DNA from: Rodentolepis nana
Lineage: Eukaryota > Platyhelminthes > Cestoda > Cyclophyllidea > Hymenolepididae
Assembly: GCA_900617975.1 (NCBI GenBank)
Contig: UZAE01014488.1
Location: 1 to 14,019 of the forward strand
DNA: 14,019 bases
Reading direction: 5' to 3'
Below are positions 1 to 7,195 of the stretch, in pieces (the first letter of the stretch is position 1; every line of letters starts with the position of its first letter). The position numbers were made by a program, and so were the translations under genes. The notes beneath the pieces were generated by a model. The model was not told the DNA's origin, made no database searches, and was given only the letters and a program-made list of their open reading frames with translations.

Positions 1-83
1 TTAAGCGTATTGGTTCTTTCTTGGGTCCATCTCTGTTGTTATTTTTCAGGTTATCCAGGAATTTGAAAGTGCTTTGGCTATCC

Positions 84-320
84 CTTTGATAGTTGATATT
101 AGAGATGAACTTTTATCACTTTGATACTTGATATTTGAGATGAACTTGTCGAACGCTTTGATAGTTGATATTCGAGATGAACTTGTCGAAGTAAGTTTCA
201 TAGTTGATATTTGAGATGAAGTTGTCGAAGGAAGTCCGTAATAGCTGATATTTGAAATGAACTTGTTGAAGGAAGTCCGGTTTAGTTGATATTTGAGATG
301 AACTTGTCGAAGGACGTCCG
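84..320 (-). repeat. Six-unit minisatellite inside the LINE linker, unit 35-41 bp
   Basis: The plus strand repeats a core of the form GTTGATATTTGAGATGAACT followed by TGTCGAAGGAAGTCCG. The GATAT of each unit starts at 95, 130, 167, 206, 247 and 288, so spacings are 35, 37, 39, 41 and 41 bp. Units differ by substitutions and end trimming. On the minus strand one unit encodes RTSFNKFISNI, a piece of the LINE linker that is expected once, so the array arose by expansion of retrotransposon coding sequence. Most unit lengths are not multiples of three, so each copy shifts the frame. Confidence 0.9.
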
Positions 321-390
321 TTTTGCTTCTAAGATGGCTTGCCTTAGGACAGCTGATTGTCGTCTCCAGGTTTGTACGCGTTCTTCCAGT

Positions 391-446
391 CTGATCAGCA
401 GTTTTGCGAAGGGCGTCTCTGATCAGCAGTGTTGCGAAGGGCGTCC
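391..446 (-). repeat. 28-bp tandem duplication in the LINE linker
   Basis: CTGATCAGCAGTTTTGCGAA begins a unit at 391 and a near-identical unit starts at 419, a period of 28 bp. On the minus strand it encodes DALRKTADQ, present once in the expected linker. The duplication breaks the frame. Confidence 0.85.
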
Positions 447-463
447 CGCTTTCTTTTAGCTTC

Positions 464-820
464 CTCAAGGTGTTTGGACCAAAACACTCGATAGTGTTTA
501 TGTGTTTAGACCAAAACACTCGATAGTGTTTAGTCTTGCCTATGGGTTAGACCAAAACACCAGATATTGGTTTAGTCTTGCCTCTGGGAATAGTTTTCTT
601 TGCACATCTAATCATAATATTTGCTACCTCAAGGTGTTTAGACCAAAACACTCGATAGTGTGTAATCTTGCCTCGGGGAATAGTTTTCTTTGCACATCTA
701 ATCATGAGCCTCGGGGAATAGTTTTCTTTGCACATCTGATCATAATACTCGGGTGTTTAGACCAAAACACTCGATAGTGTTTAGTCTTCCCATAGTTTTC
801 TTTGCACATCTGATCATAAT
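464..820 (-). repeat. Composite direct-repeat array built from one LINE linker segment
   Basis: Two words recur. GTTTAGACCAAAACAC occurs in five units (GACC at 477, 509, 550, 641 and 760) and ATAGTTTTCTTTGCACATCT in four (about 590, 680, 718 and 792). In the ancestral linker they lie next to each other once, encoding on the minus strand CAKKTIPRGK followed by HYRVFWSKHLE. Here whole and partial segments of about 32 to 90 bp have been copied in tandem, with a 38-bp step appearing once and about twice that once. Most units contain a short inverted repeat AAACACT-CGAT-AGTGTTT (482-499 in the first unit), which could fold as a 7-bp stem with a 4-base loop. It is not a CRISPR array: units abut or share sequence and there are no unique spacers of fixed size. 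Confidence 0.88.
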
Positions 821-1266
821 ATTCGTGATATCACTGCAAAGTTTGTCATTATGTTGGTTGAAGTTGAGGGAAATCGTGTGAAGTTCATTGTCTTAAAGGT
901 TTGTGAATCTAGACCAGTCAGCTTTCTTGAAGTTCAATGAAAAGTTAGTTGTCACTTTCGTTGTTATGCTTTTGCTGCTGATGGTAATACTAGTAACGAA
1001 TGGATTGTGACTAGAAACAGGATTGTCACGGATGTCGCTTGAAGCCAGTAGCAAGTCAGGAGTTATTCTGGTTCCATTGTGGTACAAATATGTAGCCGGA
1101 TCCTCATGTCTGTAAATGAATTCCAGAGAGTTGCTGTTTAGCATGTCTTCTATTTGCATTCCAGCTTTGTTTGTTTCCTTGTAGCCCCATCTGGTGGAAT
1201 GGGCGTTGGTGTTGCCTAGTACTACAGTTTTTCGTGAAATGTTCAAAAAGTCGAATTTGAATTTTT
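818..1266 (-). pseudogene. APE-type endonuclease, C-terminal half, of LINE copy A
   Basis: One minus-strand frame from 1266 to 818 reads FLNISRKTVVLG, NAHSTRWGY, IEDMLNSNSLEFIY, EDPATYLYHNGT, PDLLLASSDI and KKADWSRFTNL, then a single in-frame TAA (893-895), then DNELHTISLNFNQ and DKLCSDITNI. The order and motifs are those of the exonuclease-endonuclease-phosphatase fold used by LINEs to nick target DNA. The family motif GDFNAH, whose Asp is catalytic, reads GNTNAH here, so the active-site Asp is lost. The later SDH-type motif reads SSHNP, also without its Asp. The enzyme is dead by residues as well as by the stop. The family call is firm; the assignment to the same LINE family as copies B-D rests on linker and context. 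Confidence 0.75.
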
Positions 1267-1298
1267 AGCATTTCCAAATATTTGATCAGATTTTTTTT

Positions 1299-1433
1299 GC
1301 ACATGTCTTGCGACGAACCCATACTCTTAATTATGTCGTAATGTGAGGTGAGGCCTTCTTTTACTCCAGTCAGAATGCCACTTGCAACTTGCCGGTATTT
1401 AGGTAGAAGGTATTCCAGCATTCCACTGGAGGA
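1299..1433 (-). pseudogene. APE-type endonuclease, earlier segment, of LINE copy A
   Basis: This minus-strand frame reads SSSGMLEYLLPKYRQV, then ASGILTGVKEGLTSHYD and IIKSMGSSQD, the middle of a LINE endonuclease before the GDFNAH motif. An in-frame TGA lies just upstream (1434-1436), and the same frame beyond it reads REIALVRANYNVN. After SSQDMCK at about 1299 the similarity stops and resumes in another frame at 1266, so the strand carrying the conserved Tyr/Asn-Pro-Pro region (family form about YNPP) has been deleted. The N-terminal catalytic Glu motif is not visible. It is a remnant of the same copy as the segment at 818-1266. Confidence 0.6.
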
Positions 1434-1436
1434 TCA

Positions 1437-1605
1437 GTTGACGTTGTAATTCGCCCTGACGAGGGCGATTTCTCTCATAGCCTTATTTCTAAGAAATCAT
1501 AATAAAAGAGTTCAAAATGCCTAGTGATATACTTTTTATCCGTAGAAGAATTCGTTGTCCTCTGTGCAACACGCGGAGGGATGTCTCTCGCGAAGCCATT
1601 TATTT
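1437..1605 (-). other. GC- and CpG-richer leader of LINE copy A with two hairpins
   Basis: This stretch stands out from the AT-rich surroundings by CpG-rich words such as AACACGCGGAGGG and TCTCGCGAAG. It holds a perfect 7-bp inverted repeat, TCGCCCT (1451-1457) and AGGGCGA (1462-1468) with loop GACG, and a second one, GATTTCT (1467-1473) with AGAAATC (1492-1498). A 36-codon minus-strand frame starting at about 1600 (MASRETSLRVLHRG...) ends within it. I interpret the stretch as the 5' part or leader of the same element because it joins the endonuclease sequence without a visible border. No function is assigned to either short frame. Confidence 0.4.
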
Positions 1606-3190
1606 AGTTTGAATAATTTACTTAATATACAGATTTTTACTGAAATCCACGCAATGGAAAGAAATCGCAAATATTACATACTTTAACATTGAAAATATAA
1701 CGTTTAAAAACATGAATGTTATTCGATAGTATCTAGCGCATTGAAAAAATGTTAGCGCTTGAAAAATCATACTGTAAAGTTTAGAATTTTATGGATCATT
1801 CGTTATAAAAATGGAATATGGGAAGGTTTGTTTTGCTGCGCTTATTTGAACATAAGCCGATAAGATAATCACATATTTGCCTAACTACTAAATGGGGCGA
1901 TTTGGATAACGATTGATTTTAAGTGGCTTTTGCCACTGTGAACAAAATGGAACAAAATGGAAATTTTGACACAACAATTTTTTATTGCTTAAAAATTTAC
2001 TCAATGCTTGAAACTAGAATCGCGTTCTCATGTCCAAAGAACTTAATCTCGCAAAATTATTCCATCGAATCTACCACTTTTCAAATCATAGTGGACGGAA
2101 TATTTGTCCCCATTTTCAAGTAAATTTTTCTTTTAAATAAAGGTCCATTTCAATTAACTTAATTTCATTTATGCATAGTATAAGGAAGTTTTTAAAACAG
2201 CTCGCTTGTTTATTAATACAGGAATCATTTAGACTAAAACAATATGAGTTTCATTTACTACATAAATCGGCAATAAGACAAGACTGGCAAGCCTTCATTT
2301 CAGATTTTTACATGCAAATTTGTTTTATTGAGCGCTTAATGAGAATCATGCACTTCCTGTCGTTTTCAGTCTAATTTTTAGCATTTTCTTTTTATTGACC
2401 TAATATTGGTGCTACCTTAAATTTTTTGTGCAAACCATAGAAAATTTTGAAAATTAATAACATATTCATCACTACTAGTTGGCCATTCGCGATTGGATGA
2501 GTTCAGTGCTCTTAGGCGTAATCTCATCTGTTCATTAAAACATGCTTCAAATAATTTTTTCCCTTTTTGATAAAAGTCTTAAATGTCTCAATGATCTTTT
2601 TGAAGGTTAATGTGCCCAAATCTGTTTCGACCCCTCATTGATTTATTGGGTGAGAGCAGAGTTTTAGCGAAAAATGATTTAAATTTCACTTGAAATCAAG
2701 TCTAGTTGAATTTAGTATTCAGCATTGGACTTTACTTGTTCGGAAAAACGACATGCTTATATCGATGGTTTTGCTTCACATTTTGTGGCGCAATTTATTT
2801 AATTGATCGTTTTTGTCCAAATTCTTATCTTTTTCGTGATAAAAAATATATCTCATGAGTTCGACTGAGATAGATTTCCGCAAGCTCTACAGCATTCACT
2901 GTTCATCTTGTTTTGTATATAGAGTGGACCAGGCTTAACCACGGCATAAATCTAGATTAAACATAGTTTTTAAAATTGGTCACTTTGACAGACGCAGTAC
3001 TGGCCATAGATGTATGAATTGTTTAACACTAGCACACGGAAGAAAATGCCAGGTTAAACGTTGGGGTAATTACTAGAAACTATTAATGTGCCCAAATGCT
3101 TTGTTAGATGTTTGTAATATAAGGAATACTTTCCAATGTACACAATTTACTTCAATTTTTTTCTGAGCCTAAGTAGAGTTATTAAGGAGC
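1606..3190. other. AT-rich stretch without a supported gene
   Basis: Open frames of about 66 codons occur (for example at 1923-2123 and 2171-2374), but such lengths are expected by chance at this base composition and they show no recognisable domain. The only internal repeat noticed is the 15-mer TTAATGTGCCCAAAT at 2607-2621 and 3083-3097. No tRNA, no transposon motif and no convincing splice-linked coding chain was found. Confidence 0.5.
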
Positions 3191-3197
3191 TAGCAAT

Positions 3198-4258
3198 TCA
3201 GAATAATGATAGNGTTTTGTTTTTCTCTCTCAGCAGCTCATAGAGTTTTCTACATTCCTTTATTTCATCTGTTTTGGGTGTCTCTCTATTTCCAATAGAG
3301 CCTATTGCTGACTGTGAGTCCGAAAGTATCACCGCTTTGGTAAATTTCGTATCTAGGCAACATAATTGGTATAATGCTATCCTAATGGCCTCTATTTCTC
3401 CTTCAAAAGCGGATATATTGTGCCCCGCTGCTGCGTAGAATGAGAAAAATTCAGAATAGACACTTGCACCAACTTTTGCTTGGCTTTCTATGTATGGGAC
3501 ATCAGTGAAGACTTGGAGCCATTGATCTCCAGGATAGTTGACATTGATTTTCTCAAGGGCCAGTGAGCGCATTTGCTCGGGAGGAGTGTTTGATTTCCTG
3601 AAGAAGTCGAACAGTTGGGTGCGACACACTACATCAATGTCTGCTAATGGGTTCATGGGGAGAGAGAGGCCTTTTGGTTTATCATCGATTTGTAACGCTT
3701 TCTTCAGTTCTATGGCTTTCGGTGTTAGACCAGATTGCTTTTTCAGATGTCTTGGTCTATTCTCATAGGTGCAGAAGAACTTTTCCATGGGAATGCGCAG
3801 TAGCTTCTCATACAGGATCAAGGCCTTTTCTTTGATAAGGGAACCTGTTGTGACGCTTCCTGTAACTAGGAGCATTGCATCAATGGGTGTTGATTTTATC
3901 CCTCCAGTAATTAGTCGTAATGCTTGGTTGTGTGCCTTCTCGGGGGGTTTGAGAGTCACCTCTGTAGCTGTAATAAGTGGCTCACAGCAATACAACATTA
4001 TTGACTGAATAAACATCTTGTAATTGGTGTTTAGAGTTGAGCGCGCACAGCCCCATACACTACCAGCAAGACGCTTCAGGACATTCAGTCTATTGGAGAC
4101 GCGTTCTGCTATTTTAGCAATGTGACTTTTCCACGTTAGCTTTGTGTCAAACGTCATTACGAGATATGTGAACTCATTGGTTTTTTCTATAGTAGAATCC
4201 TTGTACCTCAAAAGCGGGTTTATGCTCTGATGGGTCAAAGAAAATGTTTGGAATGCAG
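3198..4258 (-). pseudogene. RT thumb/connection and RNase H domain of LINE copy B
   Basis: After the single-base frameshift the polyprotein continues as THQSINPLLRYKDS, then AKIAERVSNRLNVLKRLAGS and the conserved CCEPLITA region, a long connection, and RNase H. In the 346-codon frame ending at 3198 the RNase H catalytic positions are Asp 246 (VFTD), Glu 281 (FEGEIEAI) and Asp 307 (ILSDSQSA). Relatives have TDGSYI where this copy has TDVPYI. The last part of the domain, normally with a W-P-H-G-N-E-A-D pattern, is not recognisable after the N at 3213; the frame ends LSLF-stop. The domain would remove the RNA strand of the RNA-DNA hybrid. The copy is a nearly intact but interrupted fossil. Confidence 0.88.
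3213..3213. other. Single ambiguous base (N) at the 3' limit of LINE copy B
   Basis: The only N in the window lies directly after the codons for REKNK on the minus strand. That is where clear similarity to RNase H stops, so it may mark a scaffold join or a collapsed repeat rather than a biological end. Confidence 0.7.
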
Positions 4259-5140
4259 TTTTGCGGTGTTAATTACCATTCCATTGTTGTCACACCAGTT
4301 TGCTAGTAGTTTAAGTGCACTAATAAGAGCACCTTCTGTCCTCTCCTGGGCGTTTTTCTTAGGGGCGGAATACCATAGAACAAGATCATCTGCATAAAGT
4401 AAGCACTTAATGCCCGTGACTGTCTGTACCGATTCGGCTATGTCATTGATGAAGACATTGAAAAGAGTGCAGCTTGTGACAGCTCCCTGTGGAAGGCCTG
4501 TTTGCAAAAGATTAGATTTTGATAAAACATTTCTATATCTGACTTTACACGATCTTTGTCCAATGAATGCTTTTATCCAGTTTAGCACGTTATGTTTAAT
4601 ACCAATCTTTGCCAAATTTAGAATTAGCTTTTCTTTCCATACTAAGTCATATGCTCATTTGAAATTGACGAAAACAGCCGTAATTGAATTTCTTGCATCA
4701 AGGGCATCTTTGATGTGTTGGGAGAAAGTGGCTATTTGTTGTTTCGTTGATCTTTGTGGCCTAAAACCTGCTTGTTCACTCCTAAGAATATTGTTAGCCT
4801 CAAGAAACCATGTCAACCTCCTGTTTACCATTCTTTCCATAAGTTTAGCCAGCACGCTTGTGAGGGAGATAGGCCCATAGTTGTCAAAATTGCTAGAATC
4901 TTTGCCTATTTTTAGTACTGGTATTACTATGTCAACTTTCCATCGGTTAAATACGAGACTGGTCTCCCAGATTTCTTTGAAAAGCGTCAGCATGGTTTCC
5001 TTGGCTTTTGGTCTTATTCTAATTAGAAATTCCGGATGAATACCGTCTTCGCCAGGAGACCTCTTGCACTTGAGCTGTTTTATCGCACCATTGAGTTTGC
5101 AAGGTCGGAATGGTTCAGTAAGTACATTATTTGGTATTGT
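3214..5140 (-). mobile_element. LINE copy B: RT plus RNase H, 5'-truncated
   Basis: On the minus strand this is a continuous RT-thumb-RNase H polyprotein segment of about 640 codons, the best preserved copy in the window. The order RT then RNase H, with an APE endonuclease in related copy A, fits the LINE groups that carry RNase H (I/LOA/R1-like), although no clade can be fixed by eye. The readable frame begins at 5140, next to a TAA (5141-5143) and a palindrome GTATTGT-TT-ACAATAC (5134-5149), taken as the 5' truncation point. No poly(A) tail, 3' UTR or target-site duplication was found. None of the ~40-bp duplications of copies A and C was seen in it. Confidence 0.88.
4235..5140 (-). pseudogene. 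Reverse transcriptase (fingers-palm) of LINE copy B
   Basis: The frame opens at 5140 and reads NNVLTEPF, IKQLKCKRSPGEDGIHPEFL, PISLTSVLAKLMERMVNRRL, SEQAGFRPQRSTKQQ, AVFVNFK-stop-AYDLVW, LQTGLPQGAVTSCTLFNVFI and CLLYADDLVLWYS. These are the RT motifs in the right order. YADD, the catalytic pair of motif C, is intact at 4385-4396. Motif A, normally VDF with a catalytic Asp, reads VNF, and a TGA (4655-4657) follows two codons later where relatives have Ser (TCA to TGA). The frame is then lost near 4259-4263, where GCAAAACTG has one A fewer than copy C's GCAAAAACTG. The enzyme reverse-transcribes element RNA at the nicked target in live relatives; this copy is inactive. Confidence 0.9.
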
Positions 5141-5687
5141 TTACAATACAAAATAAATCTGGACAATTTAAGATATTTAGATTTTCATTATGAATGATCC
5201 AAACAACAAACTTAGCGTTATTTTAATTCTGTTTAATGCCACGTCGAGATTAGAGAAGTAATGGTATGGGAGATGTGGACTTAAGGTTTGCAATGTCAAT
5301 ATATTATTTTGATCACTCATTAGAAATATGTCATTGTATGATTGTTTAAAATAAAAAAGATAATCAATCTAAAATGATGTTGCTATATGCAGAACTGCGG
5401 ATAAGTTTAAGCTATATTTTTTACAAAATAGCAACTGTCTAAATGAAAAAAACATTTTTACCCCTTTTTTGAACATTCTTCACTTTTTTAAAAATAGTTA
5501 AAATTAAAATTTTTAGATGGCCGTGATTACGGACATAACAAAATTCCTAAAGAAGAGTCTCTTAAAATTTCATGCAAATCGATTCAGCAAAACCTGAGAA
5601 ATCGTGTGTATCAGTTTCAAAATAACAGTTTTGAGAAAAACACATATAAAGATTCAAGTAAAATGTTTTGCAGTTTAAGTCATAAAA
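5141..5687. other. AT-rich spacer with a possible LINE-tail-like segment
   Basis: No gene is supported here. At about 5515-5612 the plus strand reads ACGGACATAACAAAATTCC, then CTTAAAATTTCATGCAAATC, GATTCAGCAAAACCTGAGAA and ATCGTGTGTA. The pattern 'TTTCAT.-AAATCG.TTCAGC...GAGA...CGTGT' recalls 3' tails of RTE-type LINEs in arthropods. That is a recollection of a sequence style and has not been checked by alignment. Confidence 0.3.
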
Positions 5688-6110
5688 TTATATATTTAAC
5701 TTATATTTATTCAACCTGCTATTACTGATGCCAACATCAGACCTTACTTGACTTCGAAAAAAACTATTTGCGGCGTCTCTGTTTTCTATTCGAGCAATCT
5801 CGGCCTCCTTTGTTGCGATGGATGGTTGTATTTTGGAGCGGTCAATGCGAACGTTGTCTCGACTGATAGCAAATGCATGCGTTTCTGGACCAATATACAC
5901 TCCCATAATCCCCATTATCTTCAATATTGGTATACATCCTTCATTGAAATACACACAGCAATAAATATTGCAATTACAATGATCTGAGACCCGGAATGGA
6001 TATGCTTTGGAGCGTAGTCCATATCAACGAGTTTGGAAGCTCATTGATATCTTGAGATTCTTAACCCGAACATCGAATCAATAACTCTTCTGATGATAAA
6101 CTTCGATGGA
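5688..6110 (-). pseudogene. Mutator-like (MULE) transposase, C-terminal fragment
   Basis: Three minus-strand frames join into one decayed protein. The first (6110-6019) reads SLSSEELLIRC, a stop, then ESQDINELPNSLIW, matching the family pattern (C-L-G-x-x-Q-N-x-N-E-S-F-N-S-x-I-W). The second (6018-5960) reads APKHIHSGSQI and AIFIAV, matching the P-K-H-x-F-x-G and E-I-A/G segments. The third (5954-5688) reads YFNEGCIPILKIMGIMGV, GPETHAFA, DNVRI and ATKEAEIAR, matching FN-G---LK-L-(I/M)--G and the basic KEAR tail, and ends with a stop near the usual C-terminus. There are thus two frameshifts and one stop. MULE transposases cut and paste DNA; the upstream DDE part is absent. LINE copy C begins 48 bp beyond the readable end. 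The family call is from memory of the pattern and moderately firm. Confidence 0.6.
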
Positions 6111-6158
6111 CTTATTAACGAATGGACATGATGAAATGTAGCGTAGGCTAATGCAACT

Positions 6159-6505
6159 GAATATTGTTGGTCTCAAGGAACCAGGTCAGCCTCCTGTTAA
6201 CCATTCTTTCCATAAGTTTACCCAGCGCGCTTGTGAGGGAGATAGGCCTACAATTGTCAAAGTCAGGCGCTTGTGAGGGAGATAGGAGTACTGGTATTTT
6301 AGCAACTTTCCATTGGTTAGGTGCAAGACTGGTCTCTCAGATTTTATTAAAAAACGTCAACATGGTTTCTTTGGCTTTTGGCACCATTCTAATTAGAAAT
6401 TCAGGATAAATACCGTCTTTGACAGGAGACCTTTTGCACTTTAGCTGTTTTATCGCAGCATTACGTTTGCAACGTCTGAATGGTTCACTAGGAACTTTAT
6501 TTGGT
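6159..6505 (-). pseudogene. RT N-terminal segment of LINE copy C, inverted part
   Basis: In one minus-strand frame from 6505 to 6159 this reads SEPFRRCKRNAAIKQLKCKR, SPVKDGIYPEFLIR, PKAKETMLTFFNKI, a TGA at 6337-6339 (copy B has TGG), ETSLAPNQWKVA, DFDNCRPISLTS and KLMERMVNRRLTWFLETNNI. It equals copy B 5135-4786. The frame survives although a 20-bp block (GCGCTTGTGAGGGAGATAGG) has been copied over the neighbouring bases. The piece stops within the word before SEQAGFRP, the inversion point. Confidence 0.88.
6227..6286. repeat. 20-bp block copied 40 bp downstream in LINE copy C
   Basis: GCGCTTGTGAGGGAGATAGG occurs at 6227-6246 and again at 6267-6286, an offset of 40 bp. Copy B has the block once (about 4854-4873). 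The second copy replaces about the same length of different sequence, so the spacing to the following AGTACTGG is almost unchanged, which looks like a template switch rather than a plain insertion. Confidence 0.8.
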
Positions 6506-6627
6506 GTGAACAAGCAGTTTTAAGGCCGCAAAGATCAACGAACCAACAAGTGGCTACTTTCTCCCAACACATCAAAGATGCCCTTGATGCAAGAAATCCT
6601 CTTTGCGGCTGTTTTCGTCGATTCAGT

Positions 6628-6709
6628 CAGCATATGACTTAGTATGGAAAGAGAAGCTAATTCTAAACCAGCATATGACTTAGTATGGAAAGAGAAGCTA
6701 ATTCTAAAT
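6628..6709 (+). repeat. 41-bp tandem duplication in LINE copy C
   Basis: CAGCATATGACTTAGTATGG begins at 6628 and at 6669. The two 41-base units differ only at the last base. Copy B has the unit once. The near identity, against clear divergence between copies B and C, means the duplication is recent or an assembly product. Confidence 0.92.
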
Positions 6710-6716
6710 GGCAAGA

Positions 6717-6794
6717 TTGGTATTAAGCATAACATGCTAAACTGGATAAAATGCAATGATTTGTATTAAGCATAACAAGCTAAACTGGATAGAA
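6717..6794 (+). repeat. 43-bp offset duplication in LINE copy C
   Basis: TATTAAGCATAACATGCTAA (6721) recurs as TATTAAGCATAACAAGCTAA (6764), both followed by ACTGGATA. The offset is 43 bp and the units differ at a few bases. Copy B has it once. Confidence 0.88.
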
Positions 6795-6878
6795 GCCTTC
6801 ATTGAACAAAGATCATGTAAAGCCAGAAATGGAAATGCTCTATCAAAATCAAATCTTTTACAAACAGGCTGCGCAGGG

Positions 6879-6949
6879 AGCTGTCACAAGCTGCACTCTT
6901 TTCAATGTCTTATAGAAGCTGTTACAAGCTGCACTCTTTGCAATGTTCT
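6879..6949 (+). repeat. 38-bp offset duplication in LINE copy C
   Basis: AGCTGTCACAAGCTGCACTC (6879) recurs as AGCTGTTACAAGCTGCACTC (6917), an offset of 38 bp, with several substitutions in the tail. This is RT motif B sequence and is single in copy B. Confidence 0.88.
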
Positions 6950-7195
6950 CATCAATGACGTAGCCGAATCAATACAGGCAGTCACAGGCATCAAGTGCTT
7001 ACTTTATGCAGAAGATTTTGTTCTATGGTATTGCGCCCCAAAAAAATACGCTTGGGAGAGGACAGAAAGTGCCCTAAATTGTGCACTCAAACTACTAGCA
7101 AACTTGTGCGACAACAATGGAATGGTATTCAACACCGCAAAAACTGCTTTCTAAACATTTCTTTGGCCCGCTGCAGCATAAGCCTGTTTCTAGAG

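Larger units (their letters stand above)
1..1605 (-). mobile_element. LINE copy A: endonuclease and linker part, runs off the left edge
   Basis: Read on the minus strand this stretch gives, in order, a GC-richer leader (about 1605-1437), APE-type endonuclease pieces (1433-818), and the linker between endonuclease and reverse transcriptase (817-1). Linker words seen are TIPRGK, HYRVFWSKHLE and DALRKTADQTGRT; at the very edge NNNRDGPKKEPIR is still readable, so RT should follow outside the window. Copy A is therefore a separate insertion from copy B, which holds RT and RNase H: in one element the endonuclease would have to lie above position 5140, not below 3200. The copy is broken by an internal deletion, an in-frame stop and several tandem duplications. 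The left limit is the window edge. The right limit is uncertain, set where GC and CpG content drop. Confidence 0.8.
6506..7195 (+). pseudogene. Reverse transcriptase of LINE copy C, forward part
   Basis: The plus strand starts at the inversion junction with EQAVLRPQRSTNQQ (copy B: EQAGFRPQRSTKQQ), VATFSQHIKDALDARN, then motif A as VFVD, where copy C keeps the catalytic Asp that copy B lost but slips frame just after it. Later come WIEAFIEQRSCKAR, a damaged motif B in which LPQG is lost by a small deletion, and CLLYAEDFVLWY at about 6996-7031. The motif C YADD is changed to YAED (7005-7016), so the catalytic pair is damaged. Three tandem duplications (periods 41, 43 and 38 bp) lie inside it. 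The segment ends with CDNNGMVFNTAK before a large deletion. It is a non-functional fossil. Confidence 0.88.

Noticed and set aside
502..777. Plus-strand open frame of 91 codons
   Set aside because: It is an antisense shadow of the repeated linker units; its repeated residues come from the DNA duplications.
464..820. Regularly repeated words with short palindromes, resembling a CRISPR array
   Set aside because: Spacing is irregular (32, 41, 91, 119 bp), 'spacers' repeat as well, and the units encode the LINE linker on the minus strand.
1923..2374. Two plus-strand frames of about 66 codons
   Set aside because: Length expected by chance, no domain, no convincing start or splice context.
2607..3097. 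15-mer TTAATGTGCCCAAAT at 2607 and 3083
   Set aside because: No similarity extends beyond the word, so it does not define a repeat.
3538..4008. Overlapping plus-strand frames (3538-3768, 3647-3835, 3769-4008), also 4410-4880
   Set aside because: They lie antisense to well-recognised RT and RNase H sequence of copy B and have no domains of their own.
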